The position numbers and the translations under genes are program-made. The notes beneath the pieces were generated by a model. That model was not told the DNA's origin. It worked only from the letters and a program-made list of their open reading frames with translations, and made no database searches. From Leucocoprinus leucothites (taxonomy: Eukaryota > Basidiomycota > Agaricomycetes > Agaricales > Agaricaceae): a stretch of DNA of 64,000 nt. Shown one piece after another: positions 48,616 through 60,982 of this stretch; the stretch's first letter is position 1, and each line of letters begins with the position of its first letter. The DNA lies in the NCBI GenBank assembly GCA_013368445.1, contig JAACJO010000004.1, forward strand, positions 2,108,001-2,172,000. Reading direction: 5' to 3'.

Positions 48616-51600
48616 TTACGTGGTATAACATGACTTTTCCACCTTCTTTAACAACCCCTTCAACGTATTACTTGAGCGATTACAGTTTGCTTGCAGCCAC
48701 GTTTCCATGTCCTTCCTGATCGAGGCTAACTCGTCACAAATCGGTAGGGCACCGTCTGGCTTGACCGAACAAGGGTTAAGAAGAGCGTCGAACAGCCTAT
48801 TCCAGATATCGCCTTGCCAGTACCGTTTCAATGGCGTACCGATTTTGTGCCGCCGTGTCGGTGAATCTGGGATGAGGGCGATAGAGCTCGCTTGGATGTA
48901 TTTTCCAAAGAGCATGCAGTAGATAATCCCAGCGAGACCAAAGTAGTCTGTTTGGAATGTCCACGGTTTACCCTCTCTCATTTCGAAACAGTCCCTCTCG
49001 TCTGTAGGCCAATCAGTGAGATATTCCTGACCCGAGGGGAACATCTTCGTGTCGATTGTTCGTCCAAAGTCAATGACTTTGAGTCCCTTGTAAGACCATC
49101 CACCTTCACCAGATGGCTGGTACGCTGCGTTCCATGCCGATGCGCCCCCTGGAATGTCTTCGAGACGCAGTAGACAGTTGTCGATTTTCAGATCACCGTG
49201 GATAAACCCAGCAGCGTGCATTCCTTCGACGAGACGGATGAGTTCGATGGAGAAGAACATGACGAGAAGTTCATCTAGACATGCGCCTTGTTGAGATACA
49301 CCTGCTGATACGGCGTTGTTGATAATGTTGAGAAGCATGCCTTGGGGACAGAGATCGAGGACGAGGAAAGATTCGTCAGAGTATGCGTAGAGCGCATGGG
49401 GAAGGACTAGTGAACGGCGGAGGGAGGATGGGAGAGAGCAGTGGAGGCGACGAAGCACGTGGTATTCCCATGTGTTACGTGGTTTGACGACCTTAACTGC
49501 GACGAGGGAAGAGGACTCCTCATCGTCGTCGAGGTCATCATCGAGGTCCAAGTCATCGTCATCTTCGTCCTCGTCCCCTGGTGGTGAGCGACTGCCGAGG
49601 TCCCTAGCTTTGAAGACGGAACCATAGCCGCCCTCGCCAAGCTTTTCAGTGACCGCGAAGCGATGATCATCGAGTGTTAATGTGTACGTCGAGAGATCGA
49701 GGCCACTGCTTGAAGCACCGCTTGCTTTCCTAGACTTGTTTGCGAATCTCTGCAGGGCCTCCAACTGATGTGATTCCTGGTCGCGCAAATCATAGAACTG
49801 AGTATCGGAGGGTATCCTTGACAATAGAGAAGATAGGATGGCGAAGTCAAAGGGATTGCAAGGATTGGAGAAATGAATACTCTGGCTCAGAGAAAGCTTC
49901 TCTGCTAGAGTAAGGGAAGCCGTCCTTTCTTCCAGCATAGTGATATGATCACCCTTCTGCGGAGGTTGTTGCTGTTCCTGATCATCTTCATCCTCTTCTT
50001 CGACGCGTTCCAAACTCGCGTCCCGCAGCTCAGCAGCAAGACGTTCGGCGTTGATCAAGGCCTCGCGCTCCCTGATCTGTTGCGGTGGGACGAGTATACT
50101 ACTCCTGGGCGAGCCATTTCCCTCGGCTTCTTCTCCTGACTCGTAATATCGATCTTTTGGTGTGGTACTCAGAGTGTACTCACATGTACGCTCTGTTATT
50201 GGGGTCATAACATTGAATTGGCCAAAGCGACCACCGAGAGGTGCATCTTTATAGTAGTCCTGCTCTTCGTATTCCTCGGCGCCTTCATCCTCAGCAATCG
50301 GTGTTTCGTATTGCACTGGCTCTCCTTCCTCGCCAAATTCCTCATCATAGTCGTGATCTTCAGCCTGCTCAGGTACGTACTCTTGTAAGGTAACGTGGCC
50401 TTCTGCCTCATGCTCGAGCCCTTGGATAGCTTCCGAAATTTGCCGGTCCCTTGAGCCTAGTGCAATTGGCGTTTTGTCTGCCAATGGAACCGGCTGCTGA
50501 GAATCGCTGAAGGGCGTAAAGGCAGGCGTTTTATCGACAAAAGGCATAAAGGCAGTACTTGGTGTCTTGGGCGTGAATGCGTTGTGTGCCTGGATACCGC
50601 CACCCTCATCGGCTTCCCCGGGTCGGCTGAAGACCTTGAAGGGCGTCTTAGCGCTCTCGTCGACGAAAGGAGTGAAGGTTCGAGAATCAGGAACCTCTTT
50701 CTTTGCCTCTTCGGCTATGAAAATACCCGTCTTCGCACCATTTTTGGTGGGCGCGAACACCTTGGAAAAGACTGCGCCGGCTGACTTCTCGTCAGTGGTA
50801 GAGGATGGCTTAAACGCAGAGCGAGGAGGATTCTCGCTTTGCACTGTAGGAGTGGCAATGCCTTTGGTTCCTAGAGCCGCGCGTGGTGTTACTGTGGGCG
50901 TCTTGCGAGCGTCGGGGTCCACGAAAGGGGTGAACTGAAGTATTACGAGTGTAAGGTAAGTAATAAGAGAGGACTGCAGACGCACTTTGGCTGCGGGAGT
51001 AACGCGATTTGACTGTGCATTCTCGTCAACAAATGGGCGGAACGCTGGGCGAGATAATTCAGAGAGATACCAACTCAAATCATACCCTAACTCACCTGAA
51101 GGTGTTTTGGCACTGGCATTCTCGTTCTCGCGCGAGAATGTCAACCGCGGCGGCACAATGGGGGTAACTGGCTCGACCTTTTTCACAGGTGCATGTTTGC
51201 TTCCGGGGATTATCTTTGTCTTCTCTGGGGAGTTATACATGCCAAACACATCCGCAAGAGCTTCCTTCGTGTTTATCGTAACTGTCGGTTCCGCTCCTAC
51301 CATCAGACTCTTCCTCCGGGTCAAATTCTTCGTCGACTTCATGCCATCATCGTTGAAGTCGACTTGTGCAGAAGACGCCATGTATGCCATTTCGGATGCA
51401 GGTGGTGGTCCCCATTTTTTTCCCAGAAGCCCCATAGAGCGCGCTCGGGCCTCCTGTATGCTGTACTCCATCCCATCAGAAAAGAGTAAGCCAAAGTTGA
51501 ATCTGAGCTTCTCTGGACGTTTTCCTGGTGCCGGAGGAGCCATCATGAGTGCATAACGAGAGGCGGCAGTGGAAGAAGTTGAAATAATGTTAGCAGTCGG

Positions 51601-52319
51601 CGCTGGTGATGTTCGGGATGAGCTGGAAGTCGCCACGGTTGCATGGTTCTTGAGAGGATTTTTTCTTAGGGCATCCCCAGCTGAATTGCCCGAGGAGGCT
51701 TTGAATGCGGTTTGAGAAGAGGAGGGCTGTGTAGAGGATGGATTATTTGTGCGGGCTTGAAAGTCTTTGTATCGACTTTTGAGGCGCTCCAGTGGCCTGA
51801 CCTGCTTTTTGATGCCTCTTCGGTATATTACGTCTGCATCCTGCTTCCTGAAGTCAAGTTCATACTGAAGACCAACCGCCAAAAATCCTGATACAAGGCT
51901 CACCTGCCAGCCAGTTCTAGAGCATTAGCATACTCCTCGTATAATAGGGAATAAGAAACCCCAATATCATTCGTCATTAGGTATTTGTAAATCGAGAGTG
52001 CACCATGTCGTTCGCAGTGTTTTGCGTACAAGGTCCACAGTTTCAGATAACGCAGGTCCGTCTTGTATGATGGATCGTGTTTAAACTTCCTAGTAGATTC
52101 TTCCAGCAGTTCTATAAGCCCAGATTTTGGGTCGTTGTCACCGTAGCTCTTGATTGTCCATAGCACAAATTCGTGATAGACAGCCAAAGGGTCTTCCTCT
52201 TCTTCTAGTGTATTTTCAAGTCGCTTGCGAAATTGGAGGCGCTGATGCTCTCTTTCGTCCTGTGCATGAGCTGATGATGGTCTTGAGGAGGTCGAAGAGA
52301 TTGAGGTGCGTTTCTTCAT
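48616..52319 (-). CDS. BUB1: BUB1-type spindle checkpoint kinase (Mad3/BUB1 region plus kinase)
   Basis: Exons 52319-51904, 51847-50986 and 50934-48616 give 1198 residues. The N-terminal Mad3/BUB1 region (about 25-175) shows DPLAVYHEFVLWTIKSY, YLKLWTLYAKHC and DADVIYRRGIKKQVRPLERL. A CDI-like block (YSIQEARARSMGLLGKKW) follows near 250. The C-terminal kinase (about 865-1190) has GEGGYGSVFKA, Lys907 (VAVKVV), HGDLKIDN with Asp1007 and IDFGRTID with Asp1048. It should act at kinetochores to delay anaphase and phosphorylate histone H2A. Repeated FTPFVDE-like motifs occur in the middle (at least five copies around 300-480). A run of about 20 mostly Asp/Glu residues interrupts the N-lobe before Lys907. 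The 51-base second intron is in frame without stops. Confidence 0.92.
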
Positions 52320-52974
52320 GGTGGGCGGATACAACGAGGCTGAGGTTCAACACTCCAAATCTCGATCGCGTCGCGTTAGATCACGTGAGCGTAATTTGGG
52401 GCATGGTTGAAGTATAGGCTATATAGGCCGTCGATCAAAACGCACCTCTAAAACGGGCCACTGGGCAGGCTCAAGGCAATTCTGGAGGTTCTGATACGCG
52501 TAGAAACAAAGCTCAGGACTTTTTGCAGCTGGTAGACTACCATGCAATGAACCGAACAACACAATTGTCTACCAGAGATGATCAAAAGTGTCTAGGCTTT
52601 ACGGGCATACTCCGAGTCATGCTAAGGGGGCAACATACAACACGATTGTATATGATCGTATGCAAAGGTACATCAATTGTGTTCAACACGGTTGTACATG
52701 GCTCAGAGCAAGTAAATCATAAAAGCCTGATGGTAGCTATAATCGTTGTCGAAATGGCAACAGAAGCCATTAGCAATGATGCTGAGCACCATACCGAAGC
52801 CCTTACAACAACATGCAGTTCATCATGTTAAAAGGCCTCAATTTAATTTGAGGATATAGACTATAAACAATAGAACCCTAGGACAGGATGGCGTAACATT
52901 ACCGCAAGACCACACAGGGCGCTATCGTATGTATAATGTCATCAACATACAGAGATTTTTTAGATCCACGAAGG
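52320..52974. other. Intergenic, no gene seen
   Basis: This 655-base stretch lies between the BUB1 start (-) and the stop of the F-box gene (-). It contains several overlapping ACAACAC and ATGTTG-like words but no clear repeat array. The BUB1 promoter should be here. Confidence 0.5.
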
Positions 52975-54762
52975 TCAAAGCTGTAGAAATGCCTCTCGAT
53001 ACATATCATTGACGAAACCTATCCTCGGCAAACTCTTTACCACTAATTTACCAACTTGATCAACTTTATACTCTCGCCAACTCCTATCTCCACTCTTCTT
53101 CAAGTACAGTTCCACCAGTTGCCATCCTGATAGCACCAATGTCGCCATATCCTGGCGGAATTGCCAGGTCTTGACAACAGGAACGTTTGGAATTTTCAAG
53201 ATCCCACCAGCAGTCGGATCAACAAGTATCGGCTCTGACGTAGATTTTTGTCGACCGACTGAAGCGTATGTGAGTCGTAATGTTTTCAGTGCCGCGAATT
53301 TCGTGGACAGGTTCGAGAGTACAGCAGACGTGAGAACGTCCAATGAGATATCGAGCTCTTGAAGGTGTTTTGATCCTACAAGTAGCAGTAGTTCGTGGAA
53401 TTGGAAAAGCTTGAGGCTTATCCCTGACAAACGCAGTTGTGTGATCGTAGATGTGTGACGGGCACAGTAAAAGTGCGCTCCTTCAAACAGCGCAGACTCA
53501 GATGGACCTGGGAAAGATAGACGTAGATGACGAAGGGACGGGAGCGTCAGATGGTATGGTGGTTGTTCGAACCAGTCTTGTGGATTCAGCTTGAATGATT
53601 GGACAGTGGCGCCCGAAGGGTCGACGAATGACCATTTGAACGATTTGAGTGTATCACGGTGCCGTAGCAGAAGCTGGTTAAGCGCGTCGCTGTGGTTCAG
53701 CGAAGGTGGGAAATAGGGCTGTTCAATCTCAAAAGATTCAAGGTGGGGTAGCCATCCCATACCATCGTATAACGACGTCAAGTCGAGCGCCATGGCCGAA
53801 CGGAAAGACACGCCCATCAATGTCTTTGAATGCCTCCTAATAAAGGGGGCTAGTTCTAGTCGAAGGGCATAGGTGTTATCTTGGGCATTTTGGTACCCAT
53901 CATCCACTTTGACATCGAACTCCACTAGGTGTGGCCATTCGTAATAATGAGGAATGAGGCGTTTCCAGGAAGCGATAGAGCCCGATAGGGCCAGTGTACG
54001 CAGGCTCGTAGCGTACGGAGCTTCCGAGCCACATTGGGGCAAAAGCGAGAGAGACCAAGCATCTTCATGTTTTGTTTCCTCGCCTGGATCTGGATGGTGG
54101 ATGGTGAGTGCTCTGAGCTTGGGTAAATGGCCAAGGAAAAATGAAAGGTCTGCAATGACCTGATCGCGGGCAACCTGTTCCTGCGTCTTTCGGCGACTCA
54201 GTGAGATAGTACGACTGAGAGACCCTGAGGGTCTCGGAGATGGGGACAAGGGACGCTGAAATTGTGGTGCGATAGGTGACTCTGGTGACTGAACTTTTGA
54301 CTTCCAGCGCGTAACAGCCACCTTGACAACAGCAAGCTGGTCTCCAAATTTCTTGATCGCTGCTTCGGCTGCTGCAAAATTGTCCGACGAAGAGAATTCA
54401 TTGACACCAAAACGAGTAGATGTGAACAATAGAGACTGGATGTGTCCTCGCAGCTCAGCGTTGTCTCTAAGGTACCACCCGGACGATGTCAGTCTGTTGT
54501 CAAAGAACAAGCGAGGATCGGCTCACGCAATGGACAAACACCTTTTTGCACCCTCACTTCCAGCTCCCTGTAAGCTCCCAACGGAAACTTCTCGATAACG
54601 AAGGACCATTGCGATACGGTATAGAGAGCGGTTGAGTGAATACATCCCCCGTACTTGTTCGTCGGTCAAAAACCGACATACATGTGCCCATAGGTCATCG
54701 GGGAGCTGTGGAATTGGGCGGGCTGTTGACGGGCGACCGCTGGATGGATTCCTTAACGACAT
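52975..54762 (-). CDS. F-box protein, 575 residues
   Basis: Exon 1 (54762-54527) encodes the F-box: IPQLPDDLWAHVCRFLTDE then SLNRSLYRIAMVLRYREVSV, which should bind SKP1 in an SCF ubiquitin ligase. Exon 2 (54466-52975) encodes a long Leu-rich region with irregular repeats (LRALTIHHP, TSLRTLALSGSI, LPSLRHLRLSFPG, ITQLRLSGISLKLFQF, LQELDISLDV, LKTLRLTYASV), probably the substrate-binding part. The 60-base intron has a CTGAC branch site; a shorter alternative acceptor at 54495 would add 10 residues in the same frame but leave only a 32-base intron. This type of F-box protein is greatly expanded in Agaricomycetes. The substrate is unknown. Confidence 0.83.
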
Positions 54763-55622
54763 CCTCCTATAGAATGAGTGGGCGAAAAGTTATTAGTCCA
54801 GGAAGGAATCAGTCGTATGAAAGGCTGGGAGTTGAAGGAGTTTGGAGTCTGCTGTTTTTAACGATAGGGTCCGGTACTAGTCTAATTTGAGATGAATAAC
54901 CAGGTAAACAATCGCCGCTCGAATTTATGCCGGCTGAGAAAGGTCGAGACTGAGAAAACCTGAATAAGATGAGGTCACCAGTAGCAGTGACAAAGATGTG
55001 TTGATGGGTGTCGGTGAAGTGGGGCATGGTGGGGGAATTTGGACGAACAGGCTAATGTACGATGATTGGCCGAAAGGGGTTGCTGGTTGGAAGGTTGCTC
55101 GAATCGGACACGGACTGGACAGAAACAGATCGGAATTGTCAAGCAAAGCTTGAGACGTGATGATAGTTGTTGACTGGTCCATTTTCAGAGGTAACATGTC
55201 TTAGGGCGGCGATTATGCGACAGGGTGCGTTGATGACGGGCATTAGACTCATCTTTTTTTGATTCTGCCATGGCGTCTCACGACCGTGATTGCTAGTCAT
55301 ATCGTTTTGCATCCAAACGTGATATTTAAGTAAGTACTAGAAGTGCATAAATTTGGTGCACGAGGGAAAAGCTATGGTAGTGCCTTGAACAAGATGTATG
55401 GTGTACATATCCATAGAAGATTAAGAAAGGAGGATATGTTAATAACCTAACACAAAAAAGTCCAGAAAACAAAAGTGTCCCAAAGATATCAAGAATACAA
55501 ATAGAATACCAAAGTTTAGGCAGCGGATTCACCACCATGACGGAAGTAATGCGCCTCAACAGTGCATAGTCACGATATACGACCTATATGCACAGGATCT
55601 GATAATGGCTCAAGGGCAGGGT
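54763..55622. other. Intergenic, no supported gene
   Basis: These 860 bases lie between the F-box gene start (-) and the coiled-coil gene stop (-). A minus-strand ATG at 55027 opens a 72-codon frame (MPHFTDTHQHIFVTATGD...) that may be an upstream open frame in the F-box leader. Nothing else is supported. Confidence 0.45.
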
Positions 55623-57575
55623 TCACCGTGTACCGCCCATTCGACCGCGAATCAATCCTGTAATACCTAGTCCACTCATCACGCCAGAAACGGTTCGATT
55701 TGGCACAGGTCCCTCGGCTTCTTTCACGGGTGTTAACGTTGTGGGGATATTGAAACCGTTGACCTGGGGCAGTACCATCAGTCTACTGCAGGCACACGAA
55801 CGAAATGAGGTGGCGCACCCCTAGGTTAAAGTCAAATCCAAGCTGGCTCGACTGACTTCCACCACCTGCAAATACATTAATTTTCCGTTTCTTTGTTTTC
55901 TGCAAGGGATCGACGGTCGTGTTTGTTGGCTCCTCTGATGCGGCGCGCATTGACGATTTCTTCGCAGCCGGATCCGTCGTCCGAGAACGTTCAGAATTCG
56001 TTGCCGTCTTGACAATTTTCTTAACTGGTTTCTCGGACTCGGCATCAGACTCGTCAGCAGAAGCTTTGCGCTTACGCTGATTTTTAGTTGTGGGTACCGG
56101 CGCAGGTTCGTCATCTGGTATGTCAACGACTTTTTTTCTGGGTTTAGGCCGCGGCTTCGGCTTCGAAGTAGCCACTTCTTTCTCCTTCGCTTTGGCAGGC
56201 GGCGATTCAACTGCCACAACCTCATCTGTGCCCTCCTCCTCCTCTACCACAGGTGACATCCTTTTCGGTTTACGAAAAGCCTTGGCTGGAGGTGGTGGAA
56301 CTTCCTGAATCTCGTGGGTCTCGCTTTCTGACGCCGTGCCCTTCTTTCGTCGTGATGTAGGTCTATTGCCTTTAGGAGCTTGTTCAGCTTCGGAGTCCGT
56401 ACTGGTCGATTTTTTTGTCCGAGTAGTGGCCTTCTTGGCCTTTGCTGGGCTCAATTCAACGGATGCGCGGACCTGTTCGGATTTGAGCTCTTCAAGCTCT
56501 TTCCGAAGTTCCGCCAGCTCTATCCTAGCGTCTTCAAGGTCGCCCTGACGCGCTTCCGCAGTTTCCTGTGTATGGGTGTGAGCAGAAAATCGCGTTGATA
56601 AATTAGCCACATACTTTCCACTCCATAGTAGTTGCCTTTAGTCGTTCGATGCGTCTCTGTTCTTTGTCGGCGATTTTCGCGTGGGATTCCTTCTCTTTAG
56701 TCAAATTATCTTGCAATTCTTTGACTTCAAATTCAAGTTCACCATTCCGCTCGCGCAATGAGTCCAGTTCCGTGTCGCTTTTGTGTTCTAATCGTTGCCA
56801 CTTGTCTATCTGGCGCTGGAGGTCGTAATTCTTTCGCTTCAGGTCTTCATTGATGTTTTCGAGTTCAGAGCGTGACGACTGGGCCCCTTCCAGTTGTAGG
56901 GCCATGCGCTCTAGCTTAGAAGACGTCGAAGCTAGGGAGGTCTGCAAACGCGCGTTTTGTTCACGTAGTTCACTGACGTCTTTCTACATCTCGTGAGCCA
57001 GGCATCGATAGCCATTAACTGAGTGAGCTTACCTCAACCACATCTCTTTCCGAACTTAGTTTGGCTATCTGCCCAGCCTTCAGCCGTAGCTGAGCAACCA
57101 CTTCGGCCAGCTTATTGCTTAAAGCTGACGCCAACGCCTTCCTTTCTATGACCATCCTCTCATTCTCGTCCTCCAATTCCACCACCCGCTCCTCCAACTC
57201 CCGTTCTTTCACGTGAAACATCGCAACCCGAAAGTCTCTCTGTAGACGTAGAAGCTTCTCCTCCCTCAAAGCCTTTTGCTCGCTTAGCACATTTACCCGC
57301 TCCATTTCGAGTGCAGACACAGTACTGAGCTGAACAAAGCGGTAATACGCGAGGTAATCTTCACATTCCTCCCGCAGAAGGTTTTCTTGCTGGTGCCACC
57401 GTTTCTGAAAGTCTTGGACGGCTTCCTTTGAACGGTTGGTTTCTACAATCAACTTTTCGTTTAATTTACTGTTTGTGTATTCGAGAGTTCGATTGCGCTG
57501 GACGAGGTCGTCGATCTGGGCCTGGTTAGAAGCTTCTAGGGAGGGTGGAGCATCTGAGCGCCGTAGGCTCGACAT
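55623..57575 (-). CDS. Long coiled-coil protein with basic Pro/Lys tail, 599 residues
   Basis: Exons 57575-57033, 56983-56615, 56565-55819 and 55763-55623 join to 600 codons. Residues about 15-340 are almost continuous heptad coiled coil (QIDDLVQRNRTLEYTNSKL, ELREQNARLQTSLASTSSKL, ELEFEVKELQDNLTKEKESH). A Lys/Pro/Ser/Glu-rich region (about 345-540) has many short basic clusters (TKNQRKRKAS, KTKKRKINVF) suited to nuclear import or DNA/microtubule contact. The C-terminal 60 residues (GFDFNLG, PTTLTPVKEAEGP, GLIRGRMGG) look like short linear motifs. The layout resembles spindle-pole, kinetochore or chromosome-linked coiled-coil proteins, but I do not recognise a named family. Confidence 0.75.
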
Positions 57576-58094
57576 AATTCTACACATTCATAAGAAGATA
57601 TTCAAAATGAGACACGGATGACATACCTGCGCTTGATGATATGGTAGAAACTTGAAAGGTGATGAACGCGGCCCTGCCAAAGTTAGATCATTGAATCAAC
57701 TATCAAGCACGGTCCACGTGATTTCGCAATTTAGTAACCTATTAATAACTCTACATAGGCCACCGAGGAAAGCCTAGTATTTGATTGACCTACGGGCATC
57801 TGGGGCATAAAACCAGTGGAAAAATCATTGGAAACTACGCTCATTGACCCTCCACCTGAAACACTGATAAGTGACTATGTGGAAGCTTTTCGGCAGGACC
57901 ATGAAGCATTGAATCCGAACGAAATCAAGTCACCCTCCTCAAGGCGTCCTCATGTTCGTATCAATGCAACGCGGCGCACTAGAATAAAGCCTTTCCACCC
58001 ATTAATGACACGGGCTTGTCGATCTCGCTCTTTCCACAGTCTATACTCTTTTCTTCAACCTTCCTGAATCTAACTGGGCCTTTGAATAATTCTC
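57576..58094. other. Divergent promoter region
   Basis: These 519 bases separate divergent starts of the coiled-coil gene (-) and the GTPase gene (+). A plus-strand open frame (57816-58067) is not supported by composition or splicing. Confidence 0.5.
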
Positions 58095-59333
58095 ATGGAA
58101 CCGAGAATCATCAGTCCGACAAAGGGTGTTAAGGTAGATGATATCATTGTTGCGTATGTTGCCTCTTAAGATTACAAAATGACCATTTATTGACGTACGC
58201 GCTCTTTGTAGGTTCATGGGTCCTACTGGCTCAGGGAAGAGCTTTGTGAGTTTATTCTAGAGGTCAAAGGAATGCAGAGGCTCACATCACCAAGTTTATT
58301 GACCTCCTCACCGGTCAGACAGGTCGACGTGCTGGAAACTCGTTAGCGTCAGTGACAAAGGAGATCGAAGCCACTCGGATGCAGCTTCCGGGAGATCCAA
58401 AGGGAAGGGATATTGTCCTGGTTGATACCCCTGGGTTTGACGGTACCGAGACGTCCGACATGGATATTTTACAAGTGATCAACAAGTGGCTAGAAAAAAC
58501 GTGCGCCAACTTTATTCTTCCATCTATGAACGTGCTGAACAAAACCGCGTAGATATGAACGTAATATCAAACTGAGCGGGCTCGTATATCTCCACCGAAT
58601 CACAGACAATCGCATGGGCGGCAACCCTTGTAAGAATGTCCGGATGTTTGGTGAGCTATGCGGCGAGCTTGCAATGACGCAGGTCGTTCTGGTTACGACT
58701 ATGTGGGAGAGGGTCGTACCACGAATTGGCGAAGAGAGGCAGAAAGAGCTCGCTGATATTTACTGGAAGAGCCTCGTTGATCGAGGATCCAGCATCGATC
58801 GCCTAAAAAAGGCAACATATGAAGAAGCATGGGCAGTCGTGGGCGCAGTGGTTGAAAGACGGCTGCGAATAGAAGCATCAGAGATAGTTTTATTGCACGA
58901 GAAGCTCGTCAACAATCCCGCAGGTGTGACCTCGTATACCGATCTGCACAGGCAGTTGGTCGAACAGCAAGAGGCGATGAAATCCGTAATGGCGCAGATG
59001 GAGAAGACCAATGATCCTCATTTTAGACGAGAGCTGAAGAAGGAGTGCAAAAGAATAGAGCGGGAGATTAAATGGACTCGCAAAGAGGCCGAGGAGCTGA
59101 AATTGTCCACCTTCAAGAGAATATTTTCGTTCCTGTATTCGTTGCTTGCAGGAAAAAACACAGTGGTGGGTCATGAACATTGTTCAAGTCCTGAGCCTGC
59201 AATTAATGAGGCCGTGAATGCAGAGGATGGCAAAGGCGAGACGAGCGACCTCATGAGTCCGGCCCATACCTGTATTCGTGACCTTCAAGATACATTTGAC
59301 AGCATTTATCGACCCCTCTGCACCATTACTTGA
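58095..59333 (+). CDS. AIG1-like P-loop GTPase (fungal G-domain protein)
   Basis: Exons 58095-58153, 58212-58245, 58295-58500 and 58553-59333 give 359 residues. G1 is GPTGSGKS at 23-30, G3 is VDTPGFDG at 74-81, and the family block YLHRITDNRMGGNP follows. The G4 site NKxD is replaced by TTMWERV, as in related fungal G-domain proteins. Residues about 210-290 form a coiled coil (QLVEQQEAMKSVMAQMEK, RIEREIKWTRKEAEEL). The protein has no signal peptide; a hydrophobic patch (FKRIFSFLYSLLAG) near 290 might contact membrane. Relatives of the GIMAP/AIG1 type form GTP-dependent filaments on membranes, and the fungal branch is uncharacterised. Its P-loop starts at the same residue number as in the kinase fusion at 4535-7483. 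Confidence 0.85.
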
Positions 59334-59993
59334 AGCAACTATCGTGAAATAAGAAAAGTGTATAACTGCTGTGGCCTGTCTGAGCAATAGCCAGTATTTA
59401 GCTGTCTAAGAAACGATATCCAACAGGCGCTCATAGACACAATAGAGACATGCTTGCCATTTGATAGTGTTCAAGCTGGCATAGAAAATCGCTGTTGGTA
59501 TCCTTATCCATTGGGTGTCGAGTAGTGTAGAGTTGGGAGCGATGGCGAAGCACTCCATGAACCAGCTGCGAGTCGGCGTTGGATAAGCGGGCGCCAGGCT
59601 CTGTGCTCGTGTCCTGCTGAGCATTCTATCACAGTACCTAGATCACTGGATCAAGGGAAAGTATGGCGTCCTAGATGAGGTCCCATTATAAATAGGTAAG
59701 TGGACCCAGTTCCTTGCATTGTGCATGACTGCTTGTTGGCCTCTACCGAGGGCATCAGAGGATTTTGTTCCCTCACGGCTAGAGAGGCGGATACTTGAAT
59801 ATGAGCTACGAAACGGGAAGAGCATGCCATGCCTGACCTGCTAGGGTCACGACGGAGGGTCGGCGAGGCACTTCATGCACCGACTGCATAACTCGAACTT
59901 GAACGATTCTTTCGGCCAGGCGCCGGATCACGTGATCGACACTGCCAGACTCTCGATCCCCAAATCCGAGTCGCAGTTGTTACCGGATTTGCT
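59334..59993. other. Intergenic, no gene seen
   Basis: This 660-base stretch lies between the GTPase stop and the next plus-strand gene. Several minus-strand open frames of about 60-80 codons overlap it but show no consistent composition. Confidence 0.5.
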
Positions 59994-60982
59994 ATGGCTC
60001 CCGTCACAAAACCCGTCAAGGTCATCAAAATACATGTTCCTCGACACAATGCCCAGCGTATAGGCAACAAACTCAATGCAGAAGTGAAAAACCTTGCAAA
60101 ACAACGCGCCATCCGGGTGGAAACCTACCAGACGAATCCTGAGCTAGCTTCTGCTGTCGTGCGCATCTTATCCCTTTTCATTATTGACCTGCATCCTTAT
60201 CAACATTTCACGTTGTTTTGTCTAGGAAAGCGCCTCTGAATGGAACTCATTGCTGATGACTGCCCGTGCAGAACGAGGTCCCCAATGGGATATAGGGACC
60301 CAACAGTGCGTGTCGTCGCTTTTCATAAACAATAGCTGATACTAGGCCCTTACCTAGGTTTCATGTGGACAAAGAATCTGACCTCTACTACAATCCGACA
60401 CCATTACTGGAACTAGTCAAGAAAGAGCTAGAAGATGACAGCCCTGATGCTCAAGCTCAAGCTCATGCACCCCAACATGGCCACCATCTTCCCCCAGGAC
60501 ATCCCGGAGCCATGCCGCATCCAGGTCAACAGCCTCCACCGGGTGCATTTCATCCAGGTGTGCGTCACCAAACTCCGATGCGGGGCGGTGATCCTCGTGG
60601 TGAATTCCATAATCTACCTCCTGGCATGCACCCCCAGATGGTTCAAGGCGGAGGACACCCTCATGGGCCTCCTGGTGCACAAATGAATTTTCCTCCAGGC
60701 GGATTCCCAGGTACACCTGGTATGAGCATGCGCCAAGGCTTCCCTGGTGCACCATTCAATGCTGGGCCTCCAAGCCAGTTTTTCAATAACGATCCAGGAA
60801 CATCGCCGATGAGAGGTCCACCGGGGCATATGGGTGGGATGAATGTCAACGTAGGAATGCCTGGAGGAGGAATGCCCGGAATAGGCGGCATGCCTCAACG
60901 AGGTATGCCTCCTCCTGGGATGAACATGTCACCGGAGATGAGGAGGATGAGGGGAATGCCGGAAGATTTCCCTATGCATTGA
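59994..60982 (+). CDS. Small protein with folded N-terminus and Gly/Pro/Met-rich tail, 289 residues
   Basis: Exons 59994-60158, 60226-60305 and 60358-60982 join to 290 codons. Residues 1-110 look folded (KVIKIHVPRHNAQRIGNKLN, ASEWNSLLMTARAERGPQWD, DLYYNPTPLLELVKKEL). From about residue 115 the chain is dominated by Gly, Pro, Met, His and Gln (HGHHLPPGHPGAMPHPGQQP, then repeated GMPGG, MRGPPG and GMPPPG units) and ends MRRMRGMPEDFPMH. Such tails are common in RNA-binding and condensate-forming proteins. I do not recognise the N-terminal domain. Confidence 0.72.

Noticed and set aside
50567..51556. Long plus-strand frames opposite BUB1
   Set aside because: Shadows of the BUB1 coding sequence; the minus-strand frame carries the Mad3/BUB1 and kinase motifs.
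54809..55027. Independent 72-codon gene upstream of the F-box gene
   Set aside because: It is in the likely F-box leader on the same strand and shows no domain; at most an upstream open frame.
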